A DNA stretch of 64,000 nucleotides from Pyropia haitanensis (GCA_008729055.1 SDUX01000004.1:4294559-4358558); one strand, 5' to 3'. Shown: positions 42,198 to 53,762, numbered from the stretch's first letter. Made by a program: numbers and translations. Notes: generated by a model not told the origin, from the sequence alone.

Positions 42198-43624
42198 TGG
42201 TGGCGGCAGCAGCAGCGGCGGTGGTGGTGGTTGCTGCGTTGGTGGCTGCCGCCGGTGGTGTCGGCGGCAGCGGCAGCGGCAGCAGCAGCGGCAGCGGCAG
42301 CGGCGGCGGCGGTGGTGTCGGCGGCAGCGGCAGCGGTACGTCTTGGCAACGGCCGCGGCGGGGTGGCCACCCCCCCCTCCCCCCCCTCCCCCCCCCCCTC
42401 CCCTCCCCGGCGTTGTGCCGTGCCGGGTGTGGGCGTTGCGCGTGACGCGCCCCCACCAGCGGCGGGGTGCCACGCTGGGTGGGAGCGCCGGCGGACGGGT
42501 GCGGCGGCCGGCCGCCCCACCCCGCGCCGCCCCCCCCCCCCCCCGCCCCGTCCGCGGCGGCCGCCGCCGCGGCCCCCGCGGTGGAGAGAGAGCGGTTGCC
42601 GTCCTGCCTGCCCGCCCGCCCGCCCGCCCGCCCGCCTGCGCGTCCGTCCCTCCCCCCCTCCTCCCCCCCTCCCTCCCCCCCCCCCCCCCCCCCGGCGCCC
42701 TCCGCCGCACTCCCGTGGGCGGGGGTAACGAGGTGGGGGAGGTGCGAGGGGCGGGGGGGGGGGGGAGGGGGAAGTGCCGTTGGTACCCACCCCGCCGTCC
42801 ACGGCGGCACGCACGGCAGGCGCTGGTGCGACGGGGGGGGGGGTGTGTGCACCGCCGGCGGTTGGGGTAGGGCAGGGGGGGGGACGCGGCCGCCGCCGGC
42901 GGTGCCGGTGGGGGGGCGGGCCCGCGCCGCCCGCGCCGGTCGCCCGATCCGGGCGCAAGGGTGGGTGGCGACGCCGCCGCGGTGGGCGCCCGCCGCCGCC
43001 GCCCGCGGTGCCCGCCGTGACCGGCCGGTGCGGCCGGCGGCGGCGGCTCGCGACGCCCATTGCGCGGCGTGGCGTCCGCCGAGTGGCCGCCCCGGCCGCC
43101 CTCCCCGCCGCGGCGTCCATACCCCCCTCGTGCACCGGCGGACCACACCCCTCCCCGCGGCCCCCCCCCCCCCCTCTCCACACGCGCCGGTGGGGTGGTG
43201 GGCTGGCCCGTCGGCTGGCGGCGGGGGTGGTGGTCTACCGCGCGCGCGGGAGGCCGCCGCCGCGGGCGGCCGCGGGAGGGGCAGGCGCCGCCGTGGGCGG
43301 CTGCCGCCCGCGCGCGTGGCCGCCGCGGCGGCCCGTGCGGGGGGGGTAGAGGCGCAACGAGCGCCCGCGCCCGCGGCACACGCGGGCGTGGCCTCCCCCT
43401 CCCCCCCCTGCCGCCGTCATCCGCCGGCGGCTGCGCGTCCCGTTGCTCCCCCCCCCCCCTACGGCGCGGTGTGGCCATTCGCCCGAGCCACCGCCGCCGC
43501 CCCCGTCCGTGCCGCTGGGCCAGAGGTCGACACGGGCTGCGACGGTGGGGCTCCCCCCTCCGCTCTGTGTTTCTCTTTTTCCTTCCCGTCGGCGCGTGGA
43601 CGCCCCGGAGGGGGGCGCGACGGG
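41350..43624. other. Low-complexity intergenic stretch
   Basis: Dominated by C and G runs, GGTGGCGG repeats (42110-42330) and a (GCCC)n tract (about 42607-42640). It contains a 96-base tandem duplication, listed separately. The frames of several hundred codons here are Pro/Arg/Gly-rich artefacts of composition. The 5' leader of the kinase gene probably lies in the last 100 bases, which turn T/C-rich near 43565-43590. Confidence 0.55.
41716..41905. repeat. Tandem duplication, two copies of a 96-base unit
   Basis: The unit beginning CTCGCCCGCGCTCGCCGGGA starts at 41716 and again at 41812. Both copies carry CCTCCCCGCGGGGCGGTGGG followed by GCGGTGGCGT and a C run. They differ at about a dozen positions in the middle. 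Confidence 0.8.
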
Positions 43625-43683
43625 ATGGCACACGCCGCCGGGGACGGCGCCGCCGCCGCTGGCGGTGGCGGTGGTGGCGGTGA

Positions 43684-43722
<39 letters not shown>

Positions 43723-46100
43723 ACCCGCGACGCCACGGACGACCATCAAGGTTGGCTCGTACCTGCTGGGCAAGTCCCTCGGCGTGGGCGCCTTTGCCGA
43801 GGTCCGCCGCGCCGTCCACGAGGCGACCGGCGAGGCGGTGGCGGTCAAGATGATTGACAAGGCGCGGCTGCCGCCGCGGACGCTGGAGAAGCAGGTCCGC
43901 CGGGAGGTCCGCGCGCTGCGTGCCGTCTCCCACCCGGGCGTCGTTGGCGTGCGGCAGGTGCTCCTGTCGACAACGACGGTGTACCTGGTGATGGAGCTGG
44001 TGTCGGGGGGGGAGCTGTACGACGAGATTGTGCGGCGGGGGCGGCTGACCGAGGCGGCCGCGCGGGGGTACTTCCAGCAGCTCGTCGACGCGGTCGTGCA
44101 CTGCCACGACCGCAACATTTATCACCGGTACGTGCGGCGCGGGCGGCGGGCGGACCATCCGGGGGGGGGGGGGGGGGCGGGGGGGCGGGGGGGCGGAGGG
44201 GGGCGGCTGACGAGCGGGGGGAAGATGTGGCGGGCCGGGGTGGCGCGTACTGGGCACGGAGAGGAGGGGTGGTGGGTGGACCATGGGGGGGGCGAGTGGG
44301 AGGGTGGTCGGCACGGCACCGCGCTGGCCGACCGCGGCGGCGGAGGGGGCCCGGCTGGGTGGACCACCGTCGGCGCGGAGGCAGGCGCGCCCGTGCCGCC
44401 GTCGACGGTGCGGCGGGGTGTGCGGCGGGAACCGCGCGCCACAGCGAGCACCCCCGATGGGGAGGTGCCGTGCCCCGTGAGGGGAGGCGGCGGGTAGCAG
44501 GTCGCCGCGTGTGGCCGAGCCGCCGCTGACGGGTGCGCGCCATCGTATGGCTCCTGCGGTGCCACCCCCGCCGCGGTCGTGGCGGTGTTGTGTCTCGGCG
44601 CTTGTGTTGCCTGTGGTCGCGCACCCCCTCCCCCCCCCCCCCTCCCCCCCAACTTCTCCCTCCCCCCTCCACAGGGACATCAAACCAGAGAACCTGCTGC
44701 TCGACGGCCGCGGGCGGCTCAAAATCGTGGACTGGGGCATGTCCTGGATGGACGACTCGCTGCCGGTGCTCGCGACGGGCCGGTCCGAGGACCTGGTCAG
44801 CGACTCGGACGCGGCGTCGTCGTGCGCGTCGCTCGTCACCACCCCCTCCCTGCCAGAGGGCGTGTCCCCGTCGGCGGCGGCCGGCGGTGCCACCGCCGCC
44901 GTGGCGGCCGCGGCGGCGGCGGCGCCGCCCACGGCAGACGAAAAGCCCGCCGCGACGCCGTCGTCGGCTGGGCTGCCGTGGCCCCGCTTCCGGCGGCCGA
45001 CGCGGTGGGCGGCGGTCCCCCCCCTGGAGCTGCCCACCTCCCCCGTCGCGCTCTCCCCCGTCACCTCCCCCGCCGCGTCTACCGCGGCGGCGGTGGCGGA
45101 AGCGGCGGCGGCCGATGCGGCGGCGGCCGATGCGGCCGCGGCGGCGGCCGCCGCCGCCGCCGCCGCCACCGCCACCACCGCCGCGGCCAACCGGCTGATG
45201 TACACGCACTGCGGGACGCCCCGCTACACCGCCCCCGAGTGCCTCCTCAGCACCCGCGCCGGCTACGACGCCGCCGCCGTCGACGCGTACGCGTGCGGGA
45301 TGGTGCTGTGGGCGATGCTCGCCGGCAGCCTCCCGTTTGTCGCCGAGGCGCCGCGCGCCATCTACGACCAGATTATGGGCCGGACGGGCTGGGCCTTCCC
45401 GCCGTGCTTCCCGGAACCCGTCCGCGCGCTGCTGCGGGGGCTCCTCGCAACGGACCCGACGCAGCGGCTGACGCTGCGGCAGGTGATGGCGTCCGACTGG
45501 TTCCGCGTCGACTACACGCCCGTCGCGGTGCCGCCGGCGGGGGCCGCCGCGAGGGGGGGGGGGGCGGGGTGCCCCCACGGCCGCCGCCGCCGCCGCCGTC
45601 GCCCGCCGTGGCCGCCACCCCAGACGCGGCCACCGTGCGGGGGGGGGACGCCACAAGGGGCCCCGCCGCCCGGCGGGCGCCCGCACCGGGCCGCGGCCCG
45701 TGTCACGGCCGCGGCGGCGGTCGGCGTCGGCGGGGCGAGGCGCGGCCGACGGCGGCGGTGGCGATGGCGGGGGTGGTGGCGCGGGGGCGGGCGGCCAGCG
45801 GCCGGCCGGCCGGTACCCGCCCCGCCGCAGCATGACGCCCGGCATGCGCGGCGGCACGGCGGGGGGTGGCGGTGGCGGTGGCGGTGGGGGTGGCGGTGGG
45901 GGTGGCCCCGCGGGTGGGGGTGGCGGTGGGGGTGGCGCCGCCGTCGGGGCGGCGCCGGAGCGCCCGCGCCCGCCGCGGCGGCGGTCGTCGTCGTCGACGG
46001 CACGCGGGCGGGGGGGGAGCCGCTCGGGCAGCCGCGGCGCGGACGCGCGGCGGCGGGAGGGGGGCGGGGGGGGGGCGGCGTCGCCGCGCCCCCAGCGTGA
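43625..46100 (+). CDS. Serine/threonine protein kinase with DWG motif and long activation-loop insertion; one intron
   Basis: Spliced as 43625-44127 and 44675-46100. After a Gly/Ala leader the kinase domain starts near residue 45: glycine loop LGVGAFAEV, VAVK with K75, αC Glu in RREVRAL, and HRDIKPEN (D169, N174) split by the intron. The metal-binding motif is D187-W-G in place of DFG. APE is TAPEC (E356). DWG and APE are about 165 residues apart, against roughly 25-30 usually, because of a Ser/Ala/Pro-rich insert of about 140 residues. The sequence style (MIDKARLPP, VMELVSGGELYDEIV, GYDAAAVDAYACGMVLWAML) suits the CAMK/SnRK group, with LSTRAGYDAAAVDAYACG typical of SnRK/CIPK kinases. All catalytic residues are present apart from the Phe change, so it should be active. 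The C-terminal tail runs into G runs where three frames stay open, so its end is uncertain. Convergent with tubulin cofactor B. Confidence 0.85.
44128..44674 (+). other. Spliceosomal intron in the kinase gene
   Basis: The donor is CCG|GTACGT at 44127/44128 and the acceptor CCACAG|GGAC at 44674/44675, preceded by a pyrimidine-rich tract. Joining restores cac-cgg-gac-atc-aaa, that is HRDIK, exactly at the catalytic loop. Phase 2, 547 bases. Without splicing the catalytic loop would be lost. Confidence 0.9.
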
Positions 46101-46573
46101 GCCGCGTGCCGAGAGCGCGAGGGACCGAGACGTGTGCGCCGCGAGGGGGAGGGGGGCAGGGACGGCTACGGGGGAGAGAGGGGGGGGGGGGGGGGGGGGG
46201 GGAAAGGACGGGCGACGCGTGTGTCCCTTGTTCCCGTCGCCCACACGGGCGCCCTGTGCTCGGGGTGTGTGGAGGGCGGGACGGGCGCGGCAGGGCGCGG
46301 CGGGCGCGCGGCTGGGGGGGGGGTCGTCGCCCGAGAGGGGGGTGGCGCCGCCGCCGCCCCGCGGGTGCCGCGGTGGGTGGGCTGGCGGGCCGCGGGGCCG
46401 CACCCGCGGGGCGTGTGGCGGCCGAGCAGCGGGCGGCGGCGGTCCGTGCGGCGACGGCGGCGGCCGCCACAGCTCCAAGCAAAGAGGGGTGCGGCGGCCG
46501 GCCGGCCGGCCGGCCGTCCGGCGACCCCCCCCCCGACGGATCCCGTTTCTTTCTTTCCCTCAAGGCGCGCGCC

Positions 46574-47205
46574 CTACACCTCATCGTCGCCCAGGTCGGC
46601 GGCGCGCAGGTCCTCCCGCGGCGGGTAGTCACCCACCGCCACGTTGCGCGACCGCACCAGGCCGCCAAACCCCGCCGCGCACCGCCACAGCCGCACCCCC
46701 CCCACGCTCCCGTCATTCCGGCCGACCGGCTCGTCGTACGTGACGCCCACCCACCAGCCCGGCGGGACGCCGCCACCCACATTGGTGCCCACCCACGCGA
46801 CGACGCCGCGCTTGCCGCCCGGCGACACCTCCACCCGCTCCCCGACGCGGATGCCCGTCACGGGCTCCATGTCCACGCCCCCCGCCGCGGCCAGCCGCCG
46901 GTCCCGCGCGGCGCGCGTCGCGGACCACGCCGCCCCCTCTGGTGGTGGCTGCCGCCCCGCCGCGACCGCGGCCGCCGCCTCCGCCGCCCGCACCCGCGAC
47001 TTGATCGCCCGCACGCTGTCGGGCCGCGCCGCGTACGCCGCGTCCGACAGCACAAACCGCTCCGCGTCGGTCGGCACCGCGTCCGCCGCGAGCCGCCCAC
47101 CCGCACTCACCGACGCCGCGCCGTCCGCGTCGGTCACGTGCAGCGTCCAGCCATCCGCAGGGGCGTAGGCGCCCAGCGGCACCGCGTCGTCGGTCAGTGG
47201 GATGG

Positions 47206-47252
<47 letters not shown>

Positions 47253-47515
47253 GGCCCGCCGGCGGTGCTGCTGGGGATGAGGGACAGGCCCATCGCGGCG
47301 GGGCGGGTGCCCGTCACGCGGTACAGGCGGTCCCGGAGGGCGGGCGGGGTGGCGGCGCGGGGCAGGCGGAGCTCCGCAAAGGTCGTGCCGGCCATGTTGG
47401 CGTGCGTGATGTGCAGGCGGACGGTGGCGGCGGCTTGCGTCGCCGCCGCCGCGGAGACGCCCGTCACGTAGGCGTGGACGTCGGCGAGGGTGGCGGGGGG
47501 GTTGTACGCGACCAT
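46574..47515 (-). CDS. TBCB: Tubulin-folding cofactor B (CAP-Gly protein)
   Basis: The ATG at 47515 (ccATGg context) gives 313 residues. Residues about 20-110 form the ubiquitin-like domain (VRLHITHANM, FAELRLPRAATPPALRDRLYRVTG), interrupted by an Ala run. Residues about 130-170 continue GWTLHVTD. The CAP-Gly domain follows (about 225-300) with GERVEVSPGGKRGVVAWVG, GWWVGVTYDEPVGRNDGSVGG and the terminal acidic tail DLGDDEV typical of this cofactor. The CAP-Gly hallmark GKNDG reads GRNDG, a conservative change. The cofactor binds and helps to fold or dissociate alpha-tubulin with cofactor E. The 3' end faces the kinase gene. Confidence 0.9.
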
Positions 47516-47917
47516 GGTGGGGAGGGGGGGGGGGGCAAGGGGGGGGGGGCGGAAAGAGGGAGAGGTAGGTCCGGGGGCGGGGGGCGGGGGGAGGGGGGGG
47601 GGGAGGGGGGGCGCGAGGGAGGGGGACAGGAGGGAGAGAGCGGAACTGGGGACGGCTGGAGGGGGAACGGCAGCAGGGGAGGGGAGGGGCGGGGCGGGGG
47701 GGGGGGTTGGGACAGGGACGTTGGCGCACGCCGGCGACGCAGACCCGCGGGGTGCCGCGCCGCCCAACGGGCGGCGCTCGTCCCTTGGCAGCGGGACGAG
47801 TGCGCCCCCCCGTCACGACCGCCCAGGCGGCCGCCCGCCGACCGCCGCGCTGGCACCCCCCCCGTGCGCGGGAATTTTCAAACACTTGAAAAAAAAAAAA
47901 AAAAAAAGACAAACGAC

Positions 47918-49582
47918 CAGCGCAGTGCGCATTGAACCGGGATCCGCTTCAGAGCCTCTTCAGGCCGGAAGGCGTTGAAGCAGCCTTGAATTTCCTTGAA
48001 GAGGTACCTCTTCAAAGCGCCGCGCGCACCGCGACACGGCCAAGTTAAGGTCCGATCTTCACACTTAGTGGCGTAGCCAATACAAAGAAGTACGATACTA
48101 AGGTCGAGCTAGGCGTGCGTTAAGGAGGGCCCCAGTACATTCCAACTCTTCTTAACTCTCCATGTCAGTCCCCATCGGCGCGAGAAACTCTGCCCGATTG
48201 CGGCCGACAAGAGGTCCCAACCCCCGGGTTGGAGGCGTCTGACGGAACCGAGCAAGGCGACACGGCCCCGGCCACAACCCTGGCCTGTCCCACGTGCTTC
48301 GGTCATCGCCAAGAGAGCGAGCGACACGATGTCCGTCACACGCGCACGGCCTATTCACCAGTGTCCTGTATGCCCCCCCCGCACTTCTCATCCCGTTCAT
48401 TCCGGTGGCAAACGACCGCTTTCCGTTTTTGGGAAGCCACCCTCACCGCTGACGCCCTCCACTTCCCCGCGCATCGGGCGGAGTGAAAGATTGGGGGGGG
48501 GAGGGGGTTTGGCGAGAGAAAGGGGCGCCGCATGCAGGCATGGGGACCGGGAAGTTTGGCGGGGGGTGGGTGCGGGAAGAGGAGGACGCGCCAGGGGAGG
48601 AGGTGAGCGATGAGGGGCGTCCGTGACGGCCAGGAGGGGGTGTCTGGGAATGGAGGAGGAGGCGTGGCCGGAAGGCATCGGGACGACGAGGGGGGGGGGG
48701 GGGGGGGGTTGAAGCGGAAAATTCGCGGTCGCGCCAGGGGAGGAGGTGCGCCATGGGTAGGCGTTGGTGCTGGCAAGTGCGTGGCAACTGAAGCAGTTGC
48801 CTACAATTTACGGAGCAGATGCTCAAGTGTCCGTGAGGAGAAGGCTGGGGGGGGGGGGGGGGAGGGGGGGGGGGGGGGGCATAGACGTATGCGAGTGTGC
48901 ACTGAAGCTGCACGCGACACAGTCCTCGGCACGCTGGTGCCGGTTCAGGTGACTCCGCCGACCGAGCCAGCAGTGCATGCCGTAGCCAGACTGCTGCGGC
49001 ATCAATGAACCCATCCAGCGTCGGGGAAGGAGCATCAGAGACTGCACGGTCGCGTACTTCGCTGTCCATTTGATGGAAGCAGTCTACAGAGACTCATCAA
49101 ACAAGCGAGATACAGGGTGTATCACTCGAGATCAACTCCGTTGAGCTTCGCAAGTGCCCAGAATCAAGGGCATAAACCCGGACTGCTTCGGCACACGAGC
49201 GGTCGAAAACCGTGCCGAGTGACGTACTTGGGTTAAGAGAGGCGCGATCACGACCTCTTCAAGCGGAGAGCGGGACGCGACCCCCTTAATCGATCGGTTG
49301 AATTTTGCTTGAATTTCCTTGATAAAACGCCAAACTCTTCTCGGTGCAGGCTCTTTCTCACGTCTCTGTATAGCTCTGTCTCTGGCGCACCTTGTGGTAC
49401 CTCGCACGTCCTCGTTCACGTCCGCAAAGACGTTCATATCAAGGTTTATCAAGATCACTTCAAGGAATCGTGCCCTACGGTGCTTTCAGGAGGGGGTCTT
49501 CAAGCCTCCGGGCCCGATTTCCGCCCGGATCAGGCCTTGAAGAGGCTTTGAGGTGGATCCTGGTGCAAGGTGCACTGCGCAG
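47918..49582. mobile_element. Candidate non-autonomous DNA transposon with about 50-base terminal inverted repeats
   Basis: The left end (47918-47966) begins CAGCGCAGTGCGCATTGAAC. The reverse complement of the right end (49533-49582) begins CTGCGCAGTGCACCTTGCAC. Both continue with GGATCC, TCA-AGCCTCTTCA and GGCC in the same order, about 80-85 percent identical by eye. The enclosed 1.67 kb is more AT-rich than its surroundings at both ends. It contains a perfect 20-base palindrome (47996-48015) and direct copies of TTGAATTTCCTTGA (47986 and 49309). No transposase domain is visible and no target-site duplication is obvious, so it would be non-autonomous and old, or the inverted repeats have another cause. 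Confidence 0.5.
47996..48015. repeat. Perfect 20-base palindrome
   Basis: TTGAAGAGGTACCTCTTCAA is its own reverse complement. It lies just inside the left inverted repeat of the candidate mobile element and shares the AAGAGG/CCTCTT core with the terminal repeats. Confidence 0.75.
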
Positions 49583-49891
49583 CCGTCATGGCAACCCCGC
49601 CCACCCCCCCCCCCACCCCCCCCCGACTACGCCAAAAGGTCGACACAGTAAAAAAAAAAACCATCGCCCCGGCCAGCGGCGGCGCGTCCGACGCGCCGCC
49701 GCCCCCCCCACCCCCACCCCCGCCGTCGTCGTCGGCGTCGGCGTCCCCCCGCTCCCCCCCCCTCTCTCCCCCAACGCCCACACCGCCGCTCACCCCCCAC
49801 CACGGCCACACACCGAGTGGCGGCAGCGTCGACACCAGCGCCACGCCGCCGCGGCGCCGCGTCGACGCCGCCAACAATGGCGGCAACGTGG

Positions 49892-49944
<53 letters not shown>

Positions 49945-50343
49945 TCCGCCGCGGGCGGCGCGTCCCCCCCCCCCCCACGCCGCCGCGGCGCCGCCACGCC
50001 AAAAAAAAAAAAAAAAAAAAAAAAAAAACACGCAAAGACCCACGCACACCCCCGCGCGCGGCGCGGCACGCGGCCGCGCGCGGCGGGCCGCCCCGCGGGG
50101 CGTCGCGGCGGCGCCGCGCGGCCGCCGCGCGCCGCGCGCCGCCGCGGCGGGCGCGGGTGGCCCGGGTGGCGTCGTCGCACCCCCCCCCCCCCCCTCCCCC
50201 ACACCCCACTACCCCCCCCCCCCCCCCCCACCCCACCCCCCCCCTGTTTCCCCCTCCCTCCCCCCCCCCACGCACTACCCCCCCCCCCCCCACCTCATCG
50301 CCCCGGCCGGCGGCCGCGGCGCGACGACACAAAAAAACGACGA

Positions 50344-50915
50344 CTAGGCGCCCTCGAGCAGGTGCGGGTGCGCCGCCCAAAACGCGTCGCCAATCACGTC
50401 GGCGTGGCTCGCCACCACCGCCGAGCGGGTGCGGCGGGCGGCGGCACGCGCGCGCCGCGCCGCGCGGTGGCGGGGGGTGGGGGGGGGGGGGGGGGGAGCT
50501 CGCGTCGCCGCTGGGCGCCGCCGCCGCCGCCGCCGCCGCCCCCGCCGCCGCCGCCGCCGCCGCCCCCGCCGCCGCCGCCGTCGGCGCCGCCGTCGCCGCC
50601 GTCGGCGCCGTCGGAGGGGTGGGCGTCGTGGGGGTGGACGCCGGGGGGGGATGGGGACGCGCGCCGCCTCGGCGGCGGCGGCGGCAGCGGCGGCAGCGAC
50701 CGTTGGAGGAAAAGGCGAGCCGGCAGAGGGGGGGGGCTCGTCCGCCGCCACGCCGCCGCCGCCGCCGCCGCCGCCGGCCGCACCGCCAGCCGCGGGCGGG
50801 CCGGGGGGAGCGGCGGCCGCGGCGGCGGCGGCGGCGGCAGCCGCCGCCGCCTCGGCGGGTGGCACCGCCGCCGCTGCCGGCGGCGGCGGCGCGCCATTGG
50901 CGGCCGCCGCGGCCG

Positions 50916-50952
<37 letters not shown>

Positions 50953-51957
50953 CGCGGCCGCCGCGTCGTCGTGGCCGACCGCGTCGGCGGCGGGGGGGGT
51001 GACGCGGCCGCCGCGGCCGCCGCTGAGGAGGCGGCCGTGTCGGCGGTGGGCGGTGATACGGGGGTGGGGGGGGGGGGGGGGGGGGCCCGCCGGCGGCGCG
51101 GTCGCCGTGGCCGGGGGGGAGGGGGGGGGGGGGTCGCCCGACGTGGGGGCGGGGGGGGTGCCGCCGCCGGCCCCCGGGCTGCCGTCCTTGGCGCGGGCCG
51201 GCTGCTTGCCGCCGCCGCCCGCACCCGCCGCCGCCACCGCCGTGCCCGCCGCCGCCGCCGCGGCCGCCGCCGCGGCCGCGCCGCCGGCCGCGGCGGCGGC
51301 GGGCACGCGGACGCGGAGGAGGGTGGTGCCCTTGCGGAACATGGCCGGCTGCTCGTTGTAGTTGATCCCAAAGCGGCGCCACAGCAGCTCGTTCTTGGCC
51401 GCCACGTCGGTGCCCGCGAGCGCCCGCTCCGCCGCGCCCGGCGCGCAGCCGCCGCGCTCGACGAGCGCCCAAAACGCCGCGTTGTACGTGTTGTTGACGT
51501 GCACGTCGGCTTGGCGCCACGCAAAGTAGTCCCGGACGGTGCGGGCGGATGGGTACACGACGGCGCGGCCGTCAAAGGCGGGCGCCGACCGCAGCGGGCG
51601 GCCGTCGCCCATCGCGGCGGGCCAGCCCATGACGTACGCGGCGGTAAAGGCAGAGGTGAGGACCGACACGAGCTTGGCCGCCCGCCGTCGGAAGAGGCGG
51701 CTGCCGGGGGGGAGGAGGAACGAGTACTCGTCCGACGCGCCAAAGGCGAGGACAATGTCGGGGAAGGCGGCCATCACCGCCCGGCCGGCGGTGTTCATCA
51801 GCTCCAGGCCGGCCGCGTCGTTGGGCTTGGCGTACCCGTGCGCGGCGGTGAAGGCGTGGAAGGAGCGGCCGTCGACGCGGACGACAATCCAGGTGGACGG
51901 CAGCAGCGTGTCGGGCTGCTCAAACGACTTGACGTACTCATACTTGGAGCACGCCAT
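50344..51957 (-). CDS. THG1: tRNA-His guanylyltransferase Thg1 with a large low-complexity insertion
   Basis: The start at 51957 (MACSKYEYVKSFE) is the usual Thg1 N-terminus. Catalytic carboxylates fall at the family positions: D29 in VRVDGRSFHAF, and D76 and E77 in FGASDEYSF. Then come the block HVNNTYNAAFWALVERGG and the segment NELLWRRFGINYNEQPAMFRKGTTLLR. The enzyme adds G-1 to the 5' end of tRNA-His by 3'-5' polymerisation. The frame then runs through about 270 residues of Ala/Pro/Gly/Arg-rich sequence before the authentic-looking tail (HADVIGDAFWAAHPHLLEG). The 537-residue product is nearly twice the usual length. The insert lies between core and tail, may be a translated expansion or contain an unrecognised intron, and crosses several long G/C runs. 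Confidence 0.9.
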
Positions 51958-53762
51958 GGGGGGAAGGGCCGCCGGGGGCGGGGTGCGGGGGGGGGGGGGG
52001 GGGGGGGAAGGAAGGGAGAGGATGTCGCGGGGGACTGGGGAGGGAGACAAAGGGGGGGGGGGGGAGGACGTTGCTGGAAAACAGGGGGTGGAAGGAAGCT
52101 GTTGGAAAACGGGAGGGTGGAGACTGAAAGGGGGAGGGGGAGGGGGAGGGGGGAGAAGGAGAGGGGGAGGGGGAGAGGGCACGGACGCGGCGGGGGGGGG
52201 GAGGGGGGGACGCCGTGGTGCGGGGGACAGAAGGATGAGGAGGGGGTGTCGCAAGGACGAGGAGGGGGGGGGGGCAGCATGAGGGGAAGACCTTTGGATC
52301 AACGCGCCGAGTGGTGGTCAAGTCACACGGTCTCGTGTCAGTGTGTACAGTACCCCTTTTGTGCAACTCTTTTTGTACCATGAACACGTTTGGATTTTGT
52401 GGATGTATTCTTGTGTGTAAATGGTTCTCACACGTGGCCCTCGCTTGGGCGCGTGCCGCCCATGTCGGGCCCCAGATGGTGTGGCCTGGATCACCGAGAT
52501 TAATTTTTAAGCGCCATCTCGCACTCGCGAGCCGAGCCTGTCTGTGGGTCCAATCCGGCGTGTGCTTGCTTCCACGACCCACTGTCGACCACCGTTTGGG
52601 TCGGGCCCGGAGCGGGCCGGGGCACGAGACCCACGCCCCCAAGCCGCCGCTTCCGCTCGGGACCGTCGCGCCCAGAGGCCGCACCCGCGGGGCGTGCGCG
52701 GCCCCAACGTCGGTCCCCGCCACCCCCGCTCGTTGGGTGGTGTGGCGCGGCGCGGCCCCGCCGCCGGGGCCACGCCGGGTGACACCCCCCCGACCCACCC
52801 CCGCGAGAGAAGGGGGGTCCCCCGCGCTGGCCCGGCGGCCGCGCGCACCTCCCCAGCTGGCCGGCCGCGGCGGCGCCGCTCGCAGGCGCCCGTGTCGGCG
52901 CTGGTGGCCCGCAGACGCCCGTCGCCAAAGGGGCCAGCACCAACAACGGGGCCGCCGCCGCGGCCGCGCCAGCAGCAGGGAGGGTGACGCGGGACAGGGC
53001 GAGTGAGAGCGGGGGAGCGGCGGGGGTGTGGGGCCACACCCGCCCACGCCGCGCTGCTGCTGCTGCGGCACACCAGCGCGGCGCTGGCAACGCCGCTGTC
53101 TGCGCCTGGCGCGGGCAGTGGCGGCGTGGTCGCGCCGCGCGCGGTCGCGGGCGGCCGGCACCTCCCCCACCCCCGCGCGCCACGGCGCTCGCGTGGCTCC
53201 GGTGCGTCTGCGCGGCGGCGCCTCGGTGGCCATCCCCGCGGTGGCGAGCTCGACGACGGTGGCGGCCATATTTTTTTTTTGCCACCCGCCCTGCTCGGAC
53301 CGTCGTCGGCTTTGTTGTGTCCTCTTTGTTTGTCTTCGTCTCTCTGCTTCCGTCTCCGCTTCTCTCTGTCTTGCTTTTTTTCGTGTCGCTGCGTGACGCG
53401 GCAGCCCGGTGACACCGCGCGCCGCCCCCCGACGCGCCCCCTCGGTTGTCCACACACCCGTGGCACCCGCGGCAGCCGCGGCGGAGCTCACCACCCGTTG
53501 TGGCACCGCGGCGGGGCGCCTCCAACTGCGTCTTTCCCCCCCCCCGCTTCCCCCGGTCCCCCCCCCCCCCCGTCGCCCCTCCTTGCAATCGGAACTCGGG
53601 GCGTCTCCTCCCGTCCCGCGCTGACCTCAACCCATTCGAGACGTTTGCTTCCGGCGGCCGCTCCCCCCACCTTCACCACCCTCTCTCTTGCCTTTTCCCT
53701 GTTCAACCCACGGCACACGCGCTCCCCGAACGGGTGCCACCGTGGCGGGGCCCCTCCCCACC
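51958..53762. other. Intergenic stretch without recognised genes
   Basis: 51958-52290 is G-rich and purine-rich upstream of Thg1. 52300-52520 is less GC-rich. From 52550 to 53460 several long frames on both strands are Arg/Ala/Gly/Pro-rich. One minus-strand frame begins MAATVVELATAGMATEAPP near 53272 in good context but soon becomes low-complexity. The last 60 bases before 53763 end in a ccaccATG context belonging to the next gene. Confidence 0.45.

Larger units (their letters stand above)
47516..50343. other. Intergenic stretch with an inverted-repeat element and poly-A tracts
   Basis: Holds the candidate inverted-repeat element at 47918-49582, a poly-A tract at about 47889-47907 just outside its left end, and a 28-base poly-A tract at about 50001-50028. 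Between 49600 and 50340 it is CCG repeats and C runs. No recognised gene. A minus-strand 108-codon frame at 49132-49458 is not low-complexity but has no known domain. Confidence 0.5.

Noticed and set aside
39700..43200. Very long open frames (up to 850 codons) on both strands
   Set aside because: GC-rich DNA lacks stop codons by chance. Apart from the membrane/coiled-coil segment at 40588-41349, the translations are simple-sequence artefacts.
47925..47955. tRNA-like string (reverse complement contains GGTTCAA)
   Set aside because: No acceptor, D or anticodon stem can be formed around it, and it is part of the terminal inverted repeat.
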